Numbered from the stretch's first letter, positions 25,776 to 35,919 are shown. The stretch: DNA of 64,000 nucleotides from Pseudoalteromonas ruthenica (GCF_008808095.1 NZ_CP023396.1:1736001-1800000), one strand, 5' to 3'. Numbers and translations are program-made. Notes: generated from the letters alone by a model not told the origin.

Positions 25776-27608
25776 ATGAAAAAAACAATGATTCGCAGCG
25801 CAATTGCGCTTGCTATTTTGGGCGGCGCCACGCAGGTATCTGCGGCTGACGACCGTTACATCATCCAAGTTGACAACGATAAAAAAGGCGTCGTTAAAGC
25901 GCTCGCTAAAAAGCTTGGTGGTGATGTTAAGGTTGATGGCAATGGCTTTTTTGCTGCTACCTTTACCGGAATGGACTTATCGACAGTTAAAGGTTTGTTG
26001 AACAATCCCCACATCAAGTTGATTGAGACTGATAGTCGCCGCTACCCCATGTCTGCTTACAGTGACGATATTGGCGATCCAATGACTCAGCAACTTACCC
26101 CGTATGCGGTGTATCAGTCGCAAGCGGATCAAGTCACTTTTAACGCTAACAGTGGCATGAAGGTCTGTGTTATCGATTCGGGTTTAGATAGCTCAAATAC
26201 CGACTTCAACTGGGGCGCGATTACGGGCGACAATGACTCAGGCACAGGTAACTGGTTTGAGCATGGCGGCCCTCACGGTACGCATGTTGCTGGTACCATT
26301 GGTGCTGCTGATAATAACCAAGGTGTTGTAGGCATGGCACCGGGCGTGGATATGCACATCATTAAAGTATTTAATGAAAGCGGCTGGGGTTATTCTTCTG
26401 ATCTGGCGCATGCTGCCAACTTATGCGCGCAAGCGGGTGCCAATATCATTAACATGAGTTTAGGCGGTGGTGGCAGCAATAGCACTGAAGAAAATGCCTT
26501 TGCTAATTTCGCTGCCAATGGTGGCTTATCCGTTGCGGCCGCAGGTAACGATGGTAATAACGTGCGCTCATACCCTGCAGGATATACCTCGGTCATGATG
26601 ATTGGCGCCAATGATGCCGATAATAACATTGCCGATTTCTCCCAGTATCCGAGCTGTACCTCAGGACGTGGTAAGAAAGCCACTGACGACGAGCGTATCT
26701 GTGTTGAAGTTACCGCAGGCGGTGTTGATACGCTCTCAACTTACCCTGCAGGGATGGCTGCATTTGCTTCGGCGACCGCTGATGGCGCCGCGTTTGAAGT
26801 ATCAGCAATGGAAAACACCGGTGCAACCAGTGGCGATTTATACTTCATGGGCACCGCTGAAGCAGTTGACAGCAACGCATCCGGTAAAGTGTGCTTAATC
26901 GATAGAGGCAATATCTCGTTCCACGATAAAGTCGCTAACTGTGAAAACTCCGGCGGCCTTGGCGCTATTATTGTCAATAATGAATCAGGCATGCTTTACG
27001 GCACGCTTGGGGATACTAACAGCACCACTATTCCAGCAGTAGGCGCAGCGTTAGAACAGCGCACCACGCTGATGGCAGCAACGAACGCAAGCATTAATAT
27101 TAGCGCCAGTGACTACGGTTACATGAGCGGTACATCCATGGCCACACCTGCTGTGGCAGGCCTTGCGGCCTTAGTTTGGTCAAATCATGCCAGCTGTAGT
27201 GGTGAAGAAATTCGTAACGCCTTTAAAGCGACGGCACAAGACCAAGGCGCTGCCGGTAAAGATGTATACTTCGGTTACGGCATCGTCAAAGCGGCCGCCG
27301 CTGATCAGTACCTATTAGCGAATGGTTGTGGTGGCAGCGGCGGCGGAGATACCGGCGGTGAGCCTGAGGCCGACATTAGCCTTAGCGCCTCTGGTTATAA
27401 ATCTCGCGGTGCAGCCTTTGTTGATTTGAGCTACAGCGGTGCGGCTACCTCAAATGTTGACATCTACCGTGATGGTAACTTGATCACGACCACCGCAAAC
27501 ACCAACAGCTACACCGATAGCCTAGGTAAAGTACGTGGTAGCTTCGGTTATCAAGTCTGTGAGCAAGGTTCAACAGTGTGCTCAGCAACCATCACTGTTA
27601 ATTTCTAA
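25776..27608 (+). CDS. Secreted S8 subtilisin-family serine peptidase with PA insertion
   Basis: A 610-residue exoprotease. Parts in order: signal peptide ending VSAA, an I9-type propeptide (about 26-90), the S8 domain with Asp134 (VIDSGLD), His167 (HGTHVAGT) and Ser454 (GTSMATPAVAG), a protease-associated domain inserted between His and Ser (about 300-430), then a Gly-rich linker and a C-terminal Fn3-like domain of about 80 residues with one Cys pair. The tail probably helps secretion or substrate binding. TATAGAGGA precedes the ATG. Such enzymes are common extracellular proteases of marine bacteria that degrade protein. Confidence 0.93.
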   Translation: MKKTMIRSAIALAILGGATQVSAADDRYIIQVDNDKKGVVKALAKKLGGDVKVDGNGFFAATFTGMDLSTVKGLLNNPHIKLIETDSRRYPMSAYSDDIGDPMTQQLTPYAVYQSQADQVTFNANSGMKVCVIDSGLDSSNTDFNWGAITGDNDSGTGNWFEHGGPHGTHVAGTIGAADNNQGVVGMAPGVDMHIIKVFNESGWGYSSDLAHAANLCAQAGANIINMSLGGGGSNSTEENAFANFAANGGLSVAAAGNDGNNVRSYPAGYTSVMMIGANDADNNIADFSQYPSCTSGRGKKATDDERICVEVTAGGVDTLSTYPAGMAAFASATADGAAFEVSAMENTGATSGDLYFMGTAEAVDSNASGKVCLIDRGNISFHDKVANCENSGGLGAIIVNNESGMLYGTLGDTNSTTIPAVGAALEQRTTLMAATNASINISASDYGYMSGTSMATPAVAGLAALVWSNHASCSGEEIRNAFKATAQDQGAAGKDVYFGYGIVKAAAADQYLLANGCGGSGGGDTGGEPEADISLSASGYKSRGAAFVDLSYSGAATSNVDIYRDGNLITTTANTNSYTDSLGKVRGSFGYQVCEQGSTVCSATITVNF

Positions 27609-27631
27609 ATTACTGCCTTTGACAAACATTC

Positions 27632-27656
27632 AAAGCGGGCTTCATGCCCGCTTTAT
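27632..27656 (+). terminator. Terminator of the subtilase gene
   Basis: Stem AAAGCGGGC / GCCCGCTTT, loop TTCAT, followed by ATTCTT. Confidence 0.8.
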
Positions 27657-27707
27657 TCTTCATAGCTAAGCTGATAGATTTACCGCTTTAGCTTTAAGCA
27701 CACCATC

Positions 27708-28340
27708 ATGCTCAACCCTGAACTATTACTTTCATTTCTCGGTGCCAGTTTCCTTATTGCCGTGGGCCCCGGCCCCTCTAATGCATTTCTAATGGCGCAA
27801 ACCTTTGCCAACGGTCGCCAGGCAGGGATTCAATGTGCTATTGGCTTCGCACTCGGTGGTGTTATTCATACCCTTTTTGCAGTTGTTGGCTTATCTGCAT
27901 TACTGAAAGCATCAGCGACAGCCTATACAGCCGTGCAGTATTTAGGGGCATGTTATTTAGCCTATTTAGGGATCATGACGCTGTGGCAAAGCTGGCAAGC
28001 AACGGCTATAGAGCAAGAGGATAAACCGCATGTCAGTGTCAAAAAGCAAAGCCCACTTTTTCAAGCAATGATGACGGAAGTGCTAAACCCCAAAGTGGCT
28101 CTGTTTTTCATTGCCTTTATTCCGCAGTTTGTTGACCCTTCATTGGCCACTTCAACCACTGCTCAACTGGCTATCTTTGGACTACTTTATCCCGTACTGG
28201 CGCTGCCTATTGACTGCACCTATATTTATTTCGGCGATAAAATTGCCCAGTACTTTAAGACTCACCCGAGTGCACAGTGTTGGATAGACCGCCTGACAGG
28301 TTTGATTTTCATTGCATTGGCTATCAACCTGCTGTTATAA
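27708..28340 (+). CDS. LysE/RhtB-family amino-acid exporter
   Basis: Six-helix inner-membrane exporter of 210 residues. The family N-terminal signature [21 protein letters not shown] is visible (here [12 protein letters not shown]), then [20 protein letters not shown] and the second signature [17 protein letters not shown]. Members export amino acids such as threonine, homoserine or lysine; the substrate here is unknown. The ribosome site is poor. mgsA follows, 31 bases after its stop. Confidence 0.88.
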   Translation: MLNPELLLSFLGASFLIAVGPGPSNAFLMAQTFANGRQAGIQCAIGFALGGVIHTLFAVVGLSALLKASATAYTAVQYLGACYLAYLGIMTLWQSWQATAIEQEDKPHVSVKKQSPLFQAMMTEVLNPKVALFFIAFIPQFVDPSLATSTTAQLAIFGLLYPVLALPIDCTYIYFGDKIAQYFKTHPSAQCWIDRLTGLIFIALAINLLL

Positions 28341-28371
28341 AATGATAAATACGATTTATCGAGGCCCAGCA

Positions 28372-28839
28372 GTGAAACAAAAACAACAACCCCTTCCGCC
28401 AATTAAAACCATTGCGTTAGTGGCTCACGATGGCAAAAAACAAGCATTGGTAGATTGGTGTCAGCGTCATAAAAGCGTACTCGAAGTGCATAATCTGTAC
28501 GGCACAGGAACCACAGGGCTGCGCATAGAAAAAGAAACGGGGTTAGGTGTTACTAAATTGCTAAGTGGCCCTATGGGTGGCGATCAGCAGCTCGGAGCAA
28601 AAATCGCTGAGCATCACATCCATATGCTCATATTTTTTTGGGATCCGCTTTCATCTCAGCCCCATGATCCCGATGTTAAAGCGCTACTGCGCTTAGCTGC
28701 GGTCTGGAATATCCCCGTGGCTTGTAATGAAGCCACAGCCGATATGTTGCTAGCAAGCACTTACATGCAAAGCATTATGCCACGTAGCTTACCAGATTAT
28801 GACAATTACCTCGCTGACAGAAGCCTCGACAACGAGTAA
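28372..28839 (+). CDS. mgsA: Methylglyoxal synthase
   Basis: Converts dihydroxyacetone phosphate to methylglyoxal and phosphate, bypassing lower glycolysis. The core is [11 protein letters not shown], then [12 protein letters not shown] with the catalytic Asp, [20 protein letters not shown] and [13 protein letters not shown] start at the GTG at 28372 (155 residues) because GAGG lies ahead and the N-terminus then matches E. coli MgsA within one residue; an ATG 30 bases upstream is the alternative. It is cytoplasmic and may be co-transcribed with the exporter gene. Confidence 0.93.
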   Translation: MKQKQQPLPPIKTIALVAHDGKKQALVDWCQRHKSVLEVHNLYGTGTTGLRIEKETGLGVTKLLSGPMGGDQQLGAKIAEHHIHMLIFFWDPLSSQPHDPDVKALLRLAAVWNIPVACNEATADMLLASTYMQSIMPRSLPDYDNYLADRSLDNE

Positions 28840-28868
28840 ATCACTGCCCACGACGCTGATAGAGCGCG

Positions 28869-29693
28869 TTAATTAAGCGGTTTTCTTTGTCTCAAATAGC
28901 TGGCAAAACGTGGCACGCCATTTTTTGTATAGCCATGGTATTTAAACGTTATAGTACTGCCGATAGCGGGAGGATTTGCCCGCTCGGCGTCGCTAAACCC
29001 AGTGCCAATTTTGAACTGCTTACCGCGCTTATCAACGACTATCAGAGCACCAAGCATACCTTGATATTTACCCCGTCCCTGCTGATAACCAATGACTTTA
29101 GCTTCGCTATCCATGTAAGGTTTCAGTTTTAAAACATTATCACTGCGCCCGGGATTGAAACGCGCATCACGACGGTGCAATATCACCCCTTCCGCGCCTT
29201 GGCTAACTAACTCACTAAACCACTGCGATAATTGTGCACGGGTATTAAAGCGATGTTGTTTAATCGCCTCTAAGTTATTGCAGTCGCAGTGAGCTATCGC
29301 ATGTGTGTAGTCACTGTAGCGCTTGAAAAAAGGTTTATCGCTCGGTGCATCAAACACCATAAAGCGAATATCCTGCCAATGCTGGGCATTGGGTTGATTG
29401 TCTAATACGGTGTTACTGACATGATTGAAGCGCCCTCGTCCCGCCCAGAGCTCACCATCAAGGCGCACCGGTGGCCAGTTTGCGGTAAAATTAGCGGGTG
29501 TATTGATAAGTAAACCACCACGACTGCGCAACTCGCCGTTAATCCAAGTCGCACGGATCCCGTCGTACTTTTCCGACGCAAGGTAGCGCTCTACTTGGTG
29601 TTTATCAGTGAGCTGTTTCGCCAACTCCACCGGCGGTGTCGTCGCCCACAATACGGGGCTGGCTAAAAGGATTAATGTGAAGAGTAAGCGCAT
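28869..29693 (-). CDS. ligE: Periplasmic ATP-dependent DNA ligase, LigE type
   Basis: A 274-residue minimal ATP-dependent DNA ligase with a Sec signal peptide (MRLLFTLILLASPVLWA). Motif I is EKYDGIRA with the nucleotidyl-acceptor Lys42; motif III RLDGELW, motif IV EGVILHRR and motif V VLKLKPY follow, and the OB domain closes the protein. Known LigE enzymes are periplasmic and linked to DNA uptake or extracellular DNA in Proteobacteria. The ATG at 29691-29693 is eight bases from AAGGA; another ATG six bases upstream is too close to it. Confidence 0.9.
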   Translation of the reverse strand: MRLLFTLILLASPVLWATTPPVELAKQLTDKHQVERYLASEKYDGIRATWINGELRSRGGLLINTPANFTANWPPVRLDGELWAGRGRFNHVSNTVLDNQPNAQHWQDIRFMVFDAPSDKPFFKRYSDYTHAIAHCDCNNLEAIKQHRFNTRAQLSQWFSELVSQGAEGVILHRRDARFNPGRSDNVLKLKPYMDSEAKVIGYQQGRGKYQGMLGALIVVDKRGKQFKIGTGFSDAERANPPAIGSTITFKYHGYTKNGVPRFASYLRQRKPLN

Positions 29694-29735
29694 GACCATA
29701 TCCTTATGCTGTTCGCTTACTCTTTAGTGTAGTGG

Positions 29736-30392
29736 CTATTTACGGATTTGTAGCAACTGTTGATATAAATCCGCCAGGTTAGCAAAGCGCCCATCCGCGT
29801 GGCTAAAATCTTGGGTAAGAGTGTGTGTATTGGGCACCACAGCAACGCGCAGACCAGCACTTTTGGCCGACATAGAGCCGGCATGGGTGTCTTCAATGGC
29901 GAGGCTTTGCTGCGCATTCGCACCTAATAAGGACAGGCCTAAAAGGTAGGGCTGCGGCGCGGGTTTTGGCTCACTAACATCGTCCTTGGTGACCACACAG
30001 GCAAAGTACTCTGCCAATTCGTAACCGTGCAATATTGGCATCACCTCATCACGCGTACTGCCGGTCACAAGCCCTATCTTGAAGCCATCCTCACGACAAT
30101 GTTGCAAGATTTCCAGCGCATAGGGCATTAGCCGTGGTAAAGAAGTGGCGGCCACTTTGGCAAACTGGTCATTTTTTTGCTGCGCCAATGTCTCTGCACT
30201 AATCGCCAAATTATGCTGTGTGACCACCTCTTTCGCGGATGCCAAGGTTGGACGACCGCTGTAACGCTGGCAGAACTCCACCTCATCATAGGCAATACCA
30301 TAAGGTGCTAAGATGTTATTCCAACACTGAAAGTGCAGCGATTCGGAATCAACCAAAGTGCCGTCGAAATCAAATAATACGGTGGTGATCAT
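29736..30392 (-). CDS. HAD-superfamily phosphatase (beta-phosphoglucomutase-like)
   Basis: A 218-residue HAD-IA hydrolase with a helical cap. Motif I is DFDGTLVDSES with nucleophile Asp8 and Asp10, motif II is the Thr in LVTGST, motif III a Lys near residue 143, and motif IV is AIEDTHAGSMSAKSAG. The family includes sugar-phosphate phosphatases (YqaB, YniC, GS1-like) and beta-phosphoglucomutase; the sequence does not decide the substrate. It is on the same strand as ligE, 42 bases away. Confidence 0.88.
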   Translation of the reverse strand: MITTVLFDFDGTLVDSESLHFQCWNNILAPYGIAYDEVEFCQRYSGRPTLASAKEVVTQHNLAISAETLAQQKNDQFAKVAATSLPRLMPYALEILQHCREDGFKIGLVTGSTRDEVMPILHGYELAEYFACVVTKDDVSEPKPAPQPYLLGLSLLGANAQQSLAIEDTHAGSMSAKSAGLRVAVVPNTHTLTQDFSHADGRFANLADLYQQLLQIRK

Positions 30393-30476
30393 GTGGGTAC
30401 TCTCTCATGTTCATGTTACCGCCCCGACCGCTATGAAATGTATCAGCAAGGGCGAGTAAAATGGGCCGCTAGATGC

Positions 30477-30773
30477 TTATTGCTGTACTCCTGCAGGCGG
30501 CTCTGCTGAAGCCGGCTCGCCACTTTCTATTTCTACCAGTTCATAGCCTCTGGCTTGACGAACGACTTTCAAAGCCGGTTTCGCAAAGGCACTTTTTAAG
30601 CGCTCAGCATCCGCTTTTAGCTCTTCTATGTCGTGTCCGAAGGGCGCAGCGCCGGTCTCTGACCAATTGGTCACTTTACCATTGCTGGTATATTCCACTT
30701 CATGAATCTGATAAAGCGGCTCTTTTCCGGCTTCCTCAGCCAAAATAACGCGGTAGTTCCAAAATCCAGACAT
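30477..30773 (-). CDS. Small acidic conserved-type protein, unknown
   Basis: A 98-residue soluble protein starting MSGFWNYRVILAEE. It has an N-terminal Tyr-rich beta segment (YRVILAEE, YQIHEVEY), a helical stretch with many Glu and Lys (ELKADAERLKSAF) and an acidic Pro/Glu-rich tail. It has no cysteine or membrane helix. The ATG is preceded by GAGAGAG; an in-frame ATG seven codons upstream is less likely. I recognise no function. It is on the same strand as the TonB receptor but lies after its terminator. Confidence 0.65.
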   Translation of the reverse strand: MSGFWNYRVILAEEAGKEPLYQIHEVEYTSNGKVTNWSETGAAPFGHDIEELKADAERLKSAFAKPALKVVRQARGYELVEIESGEPASAEPPAGVQQ

Positions 30774-30844
30774 AGTTACTCTCTCTATAAACACTCCCCT
30801 TAGGGCTTAGCGCAAACTTTACCAGCTCAAGCTCCCAATATAAA

Positions 30845-30871
30845 CGAAAAAACCCGCCAATTGGCGGGTTT
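30845..30871 (-). terminator. Terminator of the TonB receptor gene
   Basis: Perfect palindromic stem AAACCCGCC-AATT-GGCGGGTTT, followed by TTTTTT on the minus strand. Confidence 0.9.
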
Positions 30872-30896
30872 CAATAAAGCTAAAAATGATTCTCGC

Positions 30897-33164
30897 TTAG
30901 AAGAAACTCACTTTAAATTCAGCACCGATGTAGCGCTCTTCATTCACCATTGCGGTGTTGTTGTTGAAGTCGATAGCACCGATAGCTTGCTGCTCATCAA
31001 ACATGTTGCGTACGAAAGCTGATACTTCATACTCGTTATCACCCTGGTACCAAGTATAACCAGCACGTAGGCCTACTTCCGTTAGCGGTTTGCCTTCAAA
31101 CTCAACAGACTCGTATAGGAAGTAGTTGATTTCACTACGGTAAGAAACATCGGCGTAAGTGAAGAAATCACCCTCGCCCATAGGTCTCATATAGCTAAGC
31201 GTTAGGTTTGAGATCCACTCAGGCGCATGCGGTAGGCTGTTACCGTCAAGAATTGCCTGGCCACTGTTGTTAACAGGGTTGGTAACGATACACTGTGCAC
31301 AGACATCAACTGCTAGGGTGTCATCTTTCAGTTCAGTGTTGTTGTAACTGAGGTTAAAGGTCGCATTAAGGTTGTCGGTTAACACCCACTGGGTATCAAC
31401 TTCGAAGCCATAACCGGTGGTTTCATCAGCATTCACTAAACGGTTAAAGTTAGCACCACCACCAACCGCAGTAAGCTGCTGGTCGTCCATGGTGTAATAG
31501 AATACCGCCGCATTGACGCGACCACGGCCATCAAGAATATCCGACTTAATACCGGTTTCGAAAGAGGTCACGGTTTCAGACTCTGCAATCGTCACTTCGT
31601 TACCAAATAAGATACGACCTTGGATACTTGGAGCGCGGAAGCTATTTGCTACCCGAGCGTACCAATTGATGTCATCGCTCACTTTGTAATTGGTTGAGAT
31701 ATCCCAGCTCACGTGGTCATCACTTGGGTTCTCAGTAAGGAGCAATGCACCGCCACCGACAGGGCTTTGGGTACGATTTGCTGAGAATTCTTTCTCATCG
31801 TCTGAGTAACGCAGACCCACAGTGACTTTCAAATCATCAGTCAAAGTGTAATCCGCTGAGCCGAATACCGCCCATGCTTTGGTATCCTGCTGTTGAATCA
31901 CGTAGCCATTCAATATACCAGGCTGCGCACCATAGGTGTCATAGCTAAAGTTTTCAATGGTTAATGCTTCATCAAAGTAGAAAACACCCACTTGGTAATT
32001 GAAGTCACCGGCAAAGTTACTCGATAGACGAAGCTCTTGCGTGTATTGGTCTTGATCTGGGATGCCATCGGCACTTTCAGATGGGAATGGAATAACACCC
32101 GGGCCCATGTCCGGTAAGAACGCAGCACCGTAACCACCGTCAATGTCGGCGCGCGAATAAATTTCTGCGCTTTCCCATGCAGAAATAGAGGTCAGGGTGT
32201 AAAAATCATTAACGTCCCACTCAAGCTTAAGGCTTGCACCTTGCGACTCAACCTGTTGCGTCGCGCGCGATGCAGCATCGTGGTAAACCACGTCATGCTC
32301 AAAGTTGTCGACTAAATCGTTGCTACCGCGTTTAATAGCATTGGCGCGAAAGGCGATAGGCGTACCATCAAGGTCGCGTACGTGGTAGTTAAACAAGCCG
32401 GTGAAGTCGTCACCTTCGTACAAGAATTGTACACGCGCTGCTTTTTCACTGTAGCCGCCAAGCACATCTTCTTGTTCAAAACCTGGCGCGCGGTTATCAA
32501 TGTAGTCGTCTTTTTCTTGCCATAGCAAAGAGACACGCGTTGAAAGGCGATCGGTTAACCCACCACCGACAGCGCCTTCAAAATCTACGGCACCACGGCT
32601 ACCGTATGAGACTGAGCCATAGCCTTCAAATTCTTGACTCGGTTTAACCGTATCGAACTTCACCAAACCTGCTGGGGTGTTACGGCCAAACAATGTACCT
32701 TGTGGACCGCGAAGTACTTCAACGCGGGCAACGTCAAATACCGGGAAGCCTTTTAAAATGGCGTTTTCTTGAACAACTTCATCAACAACAAGCGAAACCG
32801 GTTGTGAGGCATTCAAATCGAAGTCTGTATTACCTAGACCACGAACATAAAAGCGTGGAAATGAACGACCAAACGAAGATTCAATAGATAGACTTGGGAT
32901 TTTCGCATTCATAAAACGAATGTCCATGCCCGCAGAGCTATAGGCTTCTAAGCCATCACCTTGCAGTGCAGATACCGCAACAGGCACTTCCTGAGCGTTT
33001 TCTACACGCTTACGTGCGGTAATTTGAATAACTTCGAGAGAATTGTCTTTTGCTGCAGGACCTTGTTGTTCAGCAGCGATTGAAGAGAATGAAGAGCCGG
33101 CAGCGGCTGAGAACAACGCTGCGTTAATTAATGTTGCAAGCGTGGTACGTTTCATTGCTTTCAT
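30897..33164 (-). CDS. TonB-dependent outer-membrane receptor
   Basis: A 755-residue receptor with signal peptide (cut after SIAA), a TonB-box-like EVIQITARKR, a plug domain (VPVAVSALQG to VEVLRGPQGTLFGRNTPAG) and a 22-stranded barrel ending in KVSFF with C-terminal Phe. The plug sequence resembles the broad group used for iron chelates, vitamins or plant/algal compounds; the ligand cannot be told. No TonB/ExbBD or siderophore genes are adjacent. The chosen ATG begins MKAMKRTTLATL; a longer in-frame N-terminus is unlikely. Confidence 0.92.
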   Translation of the reverse strand: MKAMKRTTLATLINAALFSAAAGSSFSSIAAEQQGPAAKDNSLEVIQITARKRVENAQEVPVAVSALQGDGLEAYSSAGMDIRFMNAKIPSLSIESSFGRSFPRFYVRGLGNTDFDLNASQPVSLVVDEVVQENAILKGFPVFDVARVEVLRGPQGTLFGRNTPAGLVKFDTVKPSQEFEGYGSVSYGSRGAVDFEGAVGGGLTDRLSTRVSLLWQEKDDYIDNRAPGFEQEDVLGGYSEKAARVQFLYEGDDFTGLFNYHVRDLDGTPIAFRANAIKRGSNDLVDNFEHDVVYHDAASRATQQVESQGASLKLEWDVNDFYTLTSISAWESAEIYSRADIDGGYGAAFLPDMGPGVIPFPSESADGIPDQDQYTQELRLSSNFAGDFNYQVGVFYFDEALTIENFSYDTYGAQPGILNGYVIQQQDTKAWAVFGSADYTLTDDLKVTVGLRYSDDEKEFSANRTQSPVGGGALLLTENPSDDHVSWDISTNYKVSDDINWYARVANSFRAPSIQGRILFGNEVTIAESETVTSFETGIKSDILDGRGRVNAAVFYYTMDDQQLTAVGGGANFNRLVNADETTGYGFEVDTQWVLTDNLNATFNLSYNNTELKDDTLAVDVCAQCIVTNPVNNSGQAILDGNSLPHAPEWISNLTLSYMRPMGEGDFFTYADVSYRSEINYFLYESVEFEGKPLTEVGLRAGYTWYQGDNEYEVSAFVRNMFDEQQAIGAIDFNNNTAMVNEERYIGAEFKVSFF

Positions 33165-33502
33165 GTTGGTTTTAGCCTTTTGTACACTCTTTTGTTCAAC
33201 GGTAGATATGTAGCGCCGTTTCACCTGGCACAATGTTCAATTTTGCGCGCATCCTCGAGCGCGGACCTTAAATTTGAGAGTGTAAGAGCAAAAATAAGGC
33301 TGAACATTACGGGCGAGAATTATAGCACTGAAATCTGAAATTAGTTCAGTAAAAATTCATTAATTTGCAACATTTATCTACTTTTAGATACAGGTTTGAT
33401 TTTTTTAACCGATTTTAGATGCAAATAAGGACATTTGTCCTTTTAAGTGCAAATTCACCCTTGCGTACCTAGACACATTTGCTATATCTCGCTCTGCCTG
33501 CA
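33165..33502. other. Control region of the TonB receptor gene
   Basis: About 340 bases, AT-rich, with no credible gene. On the minus strand TGCTATAAT (33319-33327) is a perfect extended -10, giving a leader of about 147 bases for the receptor. The inverted repeat AAGGACA-TT-TGTCCTT (33427-33442) lies 60 bases beyond the MscS stop and may end that transcript or bind a regulator. No clear 19-base Fur box was seen. Confidence 0.5.
33319..33327 (-). promoter_or_regulatory. TonB receptor promoter, extended -10
   Basis: Minus-strand TGCTATAAT; no strong -35. The element is identical to the distal rpsT promoter core. Confidence 0.55.
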
Positions 33503-35152
33503 TTATAGTTTTGCAAAACTCAGTGGTTCAGGCGCAGCTAATGCGATCCCTAGTCGGTTCAAGCACTCGATAATTTGTAGGTTTAACGATTCAACTATGT
33601 GCAGATAATAGTCAAAGTCTGTGGTTTGTGCATAACTTAACACATCTATTTTTATGCCTCTGGACACAAACCCGCTGAGTCGTACTCGACACGGTTGGTC
33701 GGCAATATCTTGGTGCTGCTCAAGTATCTCGCGGATCTGCTCTAATAACTGCGCTAACACCTGGTGTTGAGTTGAGCGCTCAAGCACAATATCGGGTCTA
33801 TAGGCTATGCGCTCACGCTCAGATATATTCTCAATTTCCATATCGACAAACTTGGCATTTGCTATGTGTATAACGCTGCGTTCCAAAGTGCGCATTCTCG
33901 TCGCACGCAGGCCTATCTCCTCAACAACACCAAAATAGCGACCAACACGACATATCTGACCAACTTTGACCGGCGCAGAAGCATACAAGGTAATCGCACC
34001 GATAATGTTTTCTACCGACTTTTGTGCTGCTAAGGCCAGCGCCAAGCCCCCAATTCCAAGCCCAGCAATCAGTGTTGTGGCACTAAAACCTAAATTCTCA
34101 AACCAGACTAATAAGGCAATAAGAGTCAGCAGAATCTTCACGACATTCCCTGCAGGGCGCAGTAAAAATTCGGCCTGAGTATTGTTGTTGCGTTGCAAGC
34201 GTAACGTTAGACGCAAACGAATAACATCAACGACTTTAAGCAAAAACCACGTCCACGCCAGAATTAACAAAGTTGCGCCTTCGAATATAGCTCGGGTGGC
34301 CAAGGTGGAATTAGCCTCAGAGGAGAAAGTGCGGGCCAACACAATCCCCAGTAAAAAACATAATGGCCCGGTTACTAACGCTTTTGCTGGCTGACTCACG
34401 TCGGCTTTAGCACGCAATAGCAAATACAGAAAAATGCGCGTACTTAGATAAGCAATCAGTAAAAATGCGAGCAGGTTCAGGCTGTAATAAACCCATTGCC
34501 ACAACTCAACCCCTAAAAATACCCCATGAGGTAGGTGGCGGTACAGCCACTCACCCGCTTGAGAATAACCAAACTCTTGGCGTAAAAATGGCACTTGGTT
34601 TACGGTCGCATTGGACACTTTCCATATGTAGTTACCCGGGGTGTCACCGGGCACACGCTGCAATAAAATTTGCACCGCTCCTCGTGAGGTGTCTATCTCT
34701 CCCACTAGGTCGCGATAACTAGGCACAGGCTCACTACGACTGCCTGCGGGGTGATTACTCAGCGCCTGCGTATCTACCCATAAAGTGCGATTAAGCACCA
34801 AATAGAGGGTGTGCGCGAGCTCAGCATGATTCATCGCCTGAGCTCGCAGCGATAAATTGCGAAAGTCCAAGTAGTGCGCCGCACGCTCAAAGTCGCGTTG
34901 GTGGGCTGCATGCAAATATCCCTGCATAGCACTACGCGGCGTTTGTCGATTAAACTCATCGATTATTAGGCGCTCGTTAGTAGCAACCTCATCGTCTGGT
35001 AACGTAGACTGCTCGGCGTGCTCACTGTTATCCTTTGCCTGTTGTTGCTCATTGTTTAAAATTTCTTTCACCGTAACTTTGGCTTCAAGCGAGTAAGGTA
35101 AAACAAGGGCAAGGGCCAAAAGCCCACATTTGAAACTACGCCAAGGGTTCAT
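33503..35152 (-). CDS. MscS-family mechanosensitive ion channel, large form
   Basis: A 549-residue inner-membrane protein with signal peptide (cut after LEA) and a periplasmic N-terminal domain of about 180 residues, then several helices and the MscS core. The pore helix region reads TLIAGLGIGGLALALAAQKS, with the Gly/Ala packing of MscS TM3, followed by ENIIGAITLY, the beta domain (GVVEEIGLRATRMRTLE) and the alpha/beta vestibule. Similar long MscS homologues protect against osmotic downshock. The start at 35150-35152 gives a clean signal peptide and has GGA upstream; longer frames were rejected. Confidence 0.88.
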   Translation of the reverse strand: MNPWRSFKCGLLALALVLPYSLEAKVTVKEILNNEQQQAKDNSEHAEQSTLPDDEVATNERLIIDEFNRQTPRSAMQGYLHAAHQRDFERAAHYLDFRNLSLRAQAMNHAELAHTLYLVLNRTLWVDTQALSNHPAGSRSEPVPSYRDLVGEIDTSRGAVQILLQRVPGDTPGNYIWKVSNATVNQVPFLRQEFGYSQAGEWLYRHLPHGVFLGVELWQWVYYSLNLLAFLLIAYLSTRIFLYLLLRAKADVSQPAKALVTGPLCFLLGIVLARTFSSEANSTLATRAIFEGATLLILAWTWFLLKVVDVIRLRLTLRLQRNNNTQAEFLLRPAGNVVKILLTLIALLVWFENLGFSATTLIAGLGIGGLALALAAQKSVENIIGAITLYASAPVKVGQICRVGRYFGVVEEIGLRATRMRTLERSVIHIANAKFVDMEIENISERERIAYRPDIVLERSTQHQVLAQLLEQIREILEQHQDIADQPCRVRLSGFVSRGIKIDVLSYAQTTDFDYYLHIVESLNLQIIECLNRLGIALAAPEPLSFAKL

Positions 35153-35367
35153 CACATCATCCATCTGTTCTCGCACTCTATAAAGCATAGCCATAAGCGC
35201 CAAACTTGCGCACGTGGGTCGATATAAATTGCCTTCAAAGCAGGCACTTGCTAGATTGACTAAGCAATTGGCACTATCAATTTAACCACTTAGCCTGTTT
35301 GCAGGCTGCATCGATAAATAGCACGGGCACAACCTATTGGACTGTGTTGTTATCGCGAGGAGGGATG

Positions 35368-35919
35368 ATGAGTATCGCAAAGTCACTACCCGGACAATGG
35401 CCCATTTTCATACTGCAAGGCTTAGTAGCAATCATATTTGCGACCATCGCTTGGTTATCACCGCAATTAACTATCAACGTGTTAATTTTTATTTTTGCGG
35501 CCTTCTTTTTACTTGATGGCGGCTCAAGAGTCTGGCTGGCGTTAAAACAAAAAGGCCAGAACGGCTATTGGTTTGTCACCTTAATAGCCGGCCTTTTGGG
35601 GATTGTTGCGGCCATTATCACCTTGATCATGCCCCAACTAACGGCCTACGTGATGCTCTACCTCATCGCCTTTTGGGCAGTCGCTATCGGTGTTACAGAA
35701 ATCGTTGCGGCAGTGAAATTAGCTAAACATTTACAGGGCACCACGCTTATATTAATCAGTGGTGTATTGTCGGTGTTATTTGGTGGCTACCTTATTTTCA
35801 ACCCCGGACAAGGTATTATTGCCATGCTTTGGCTAGTCGCTCTGTATGCCTTTGTGTTTGGCCTTATTTTATGTTGGCTAGGGGTTAAGTTACGCACCCT
35901 CGAGAAGCAATTCGACTAG
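35368..35919 (+). CDS. HdeD-like (DUF308) membrane protein
   Basis: A 183-residue protein with six predicted membrane helices in pairs, rich in Ile, Leu and Ala, matching the HdeD/DUF308 repeat layout (LQGLVAIIFATIAWLSPQ, LIAGLLGIVAAIITLIMPQ and LISGVLSVLFGGYLIFNPGQ each begin a repeat with the LxGxxxxxxG pattern and end in Pro). HdeD in E. coli is linked to acid resistance at high density; the role here is unknown. The start codon follows AGGAGG; of two tandem ATGs the second has better spacing. Confidence 0.85.
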   Translation: MSIAKSLPGQWPIFILQGLVAIIFATIAWLSPQLTINVLIFIFAAFFLLDGGSRVWLALKQKGQNGYWFVTLIAGLLGIVAAIITLIMPQLTAYVMLYLIAFWAVAIGVTEIVAAVKLAKHLQGTTLILISGVLSVLFGGYLIFNPGQGIIAMLWLVALYAFVFGLILCWLGVKLRTLEKQFD

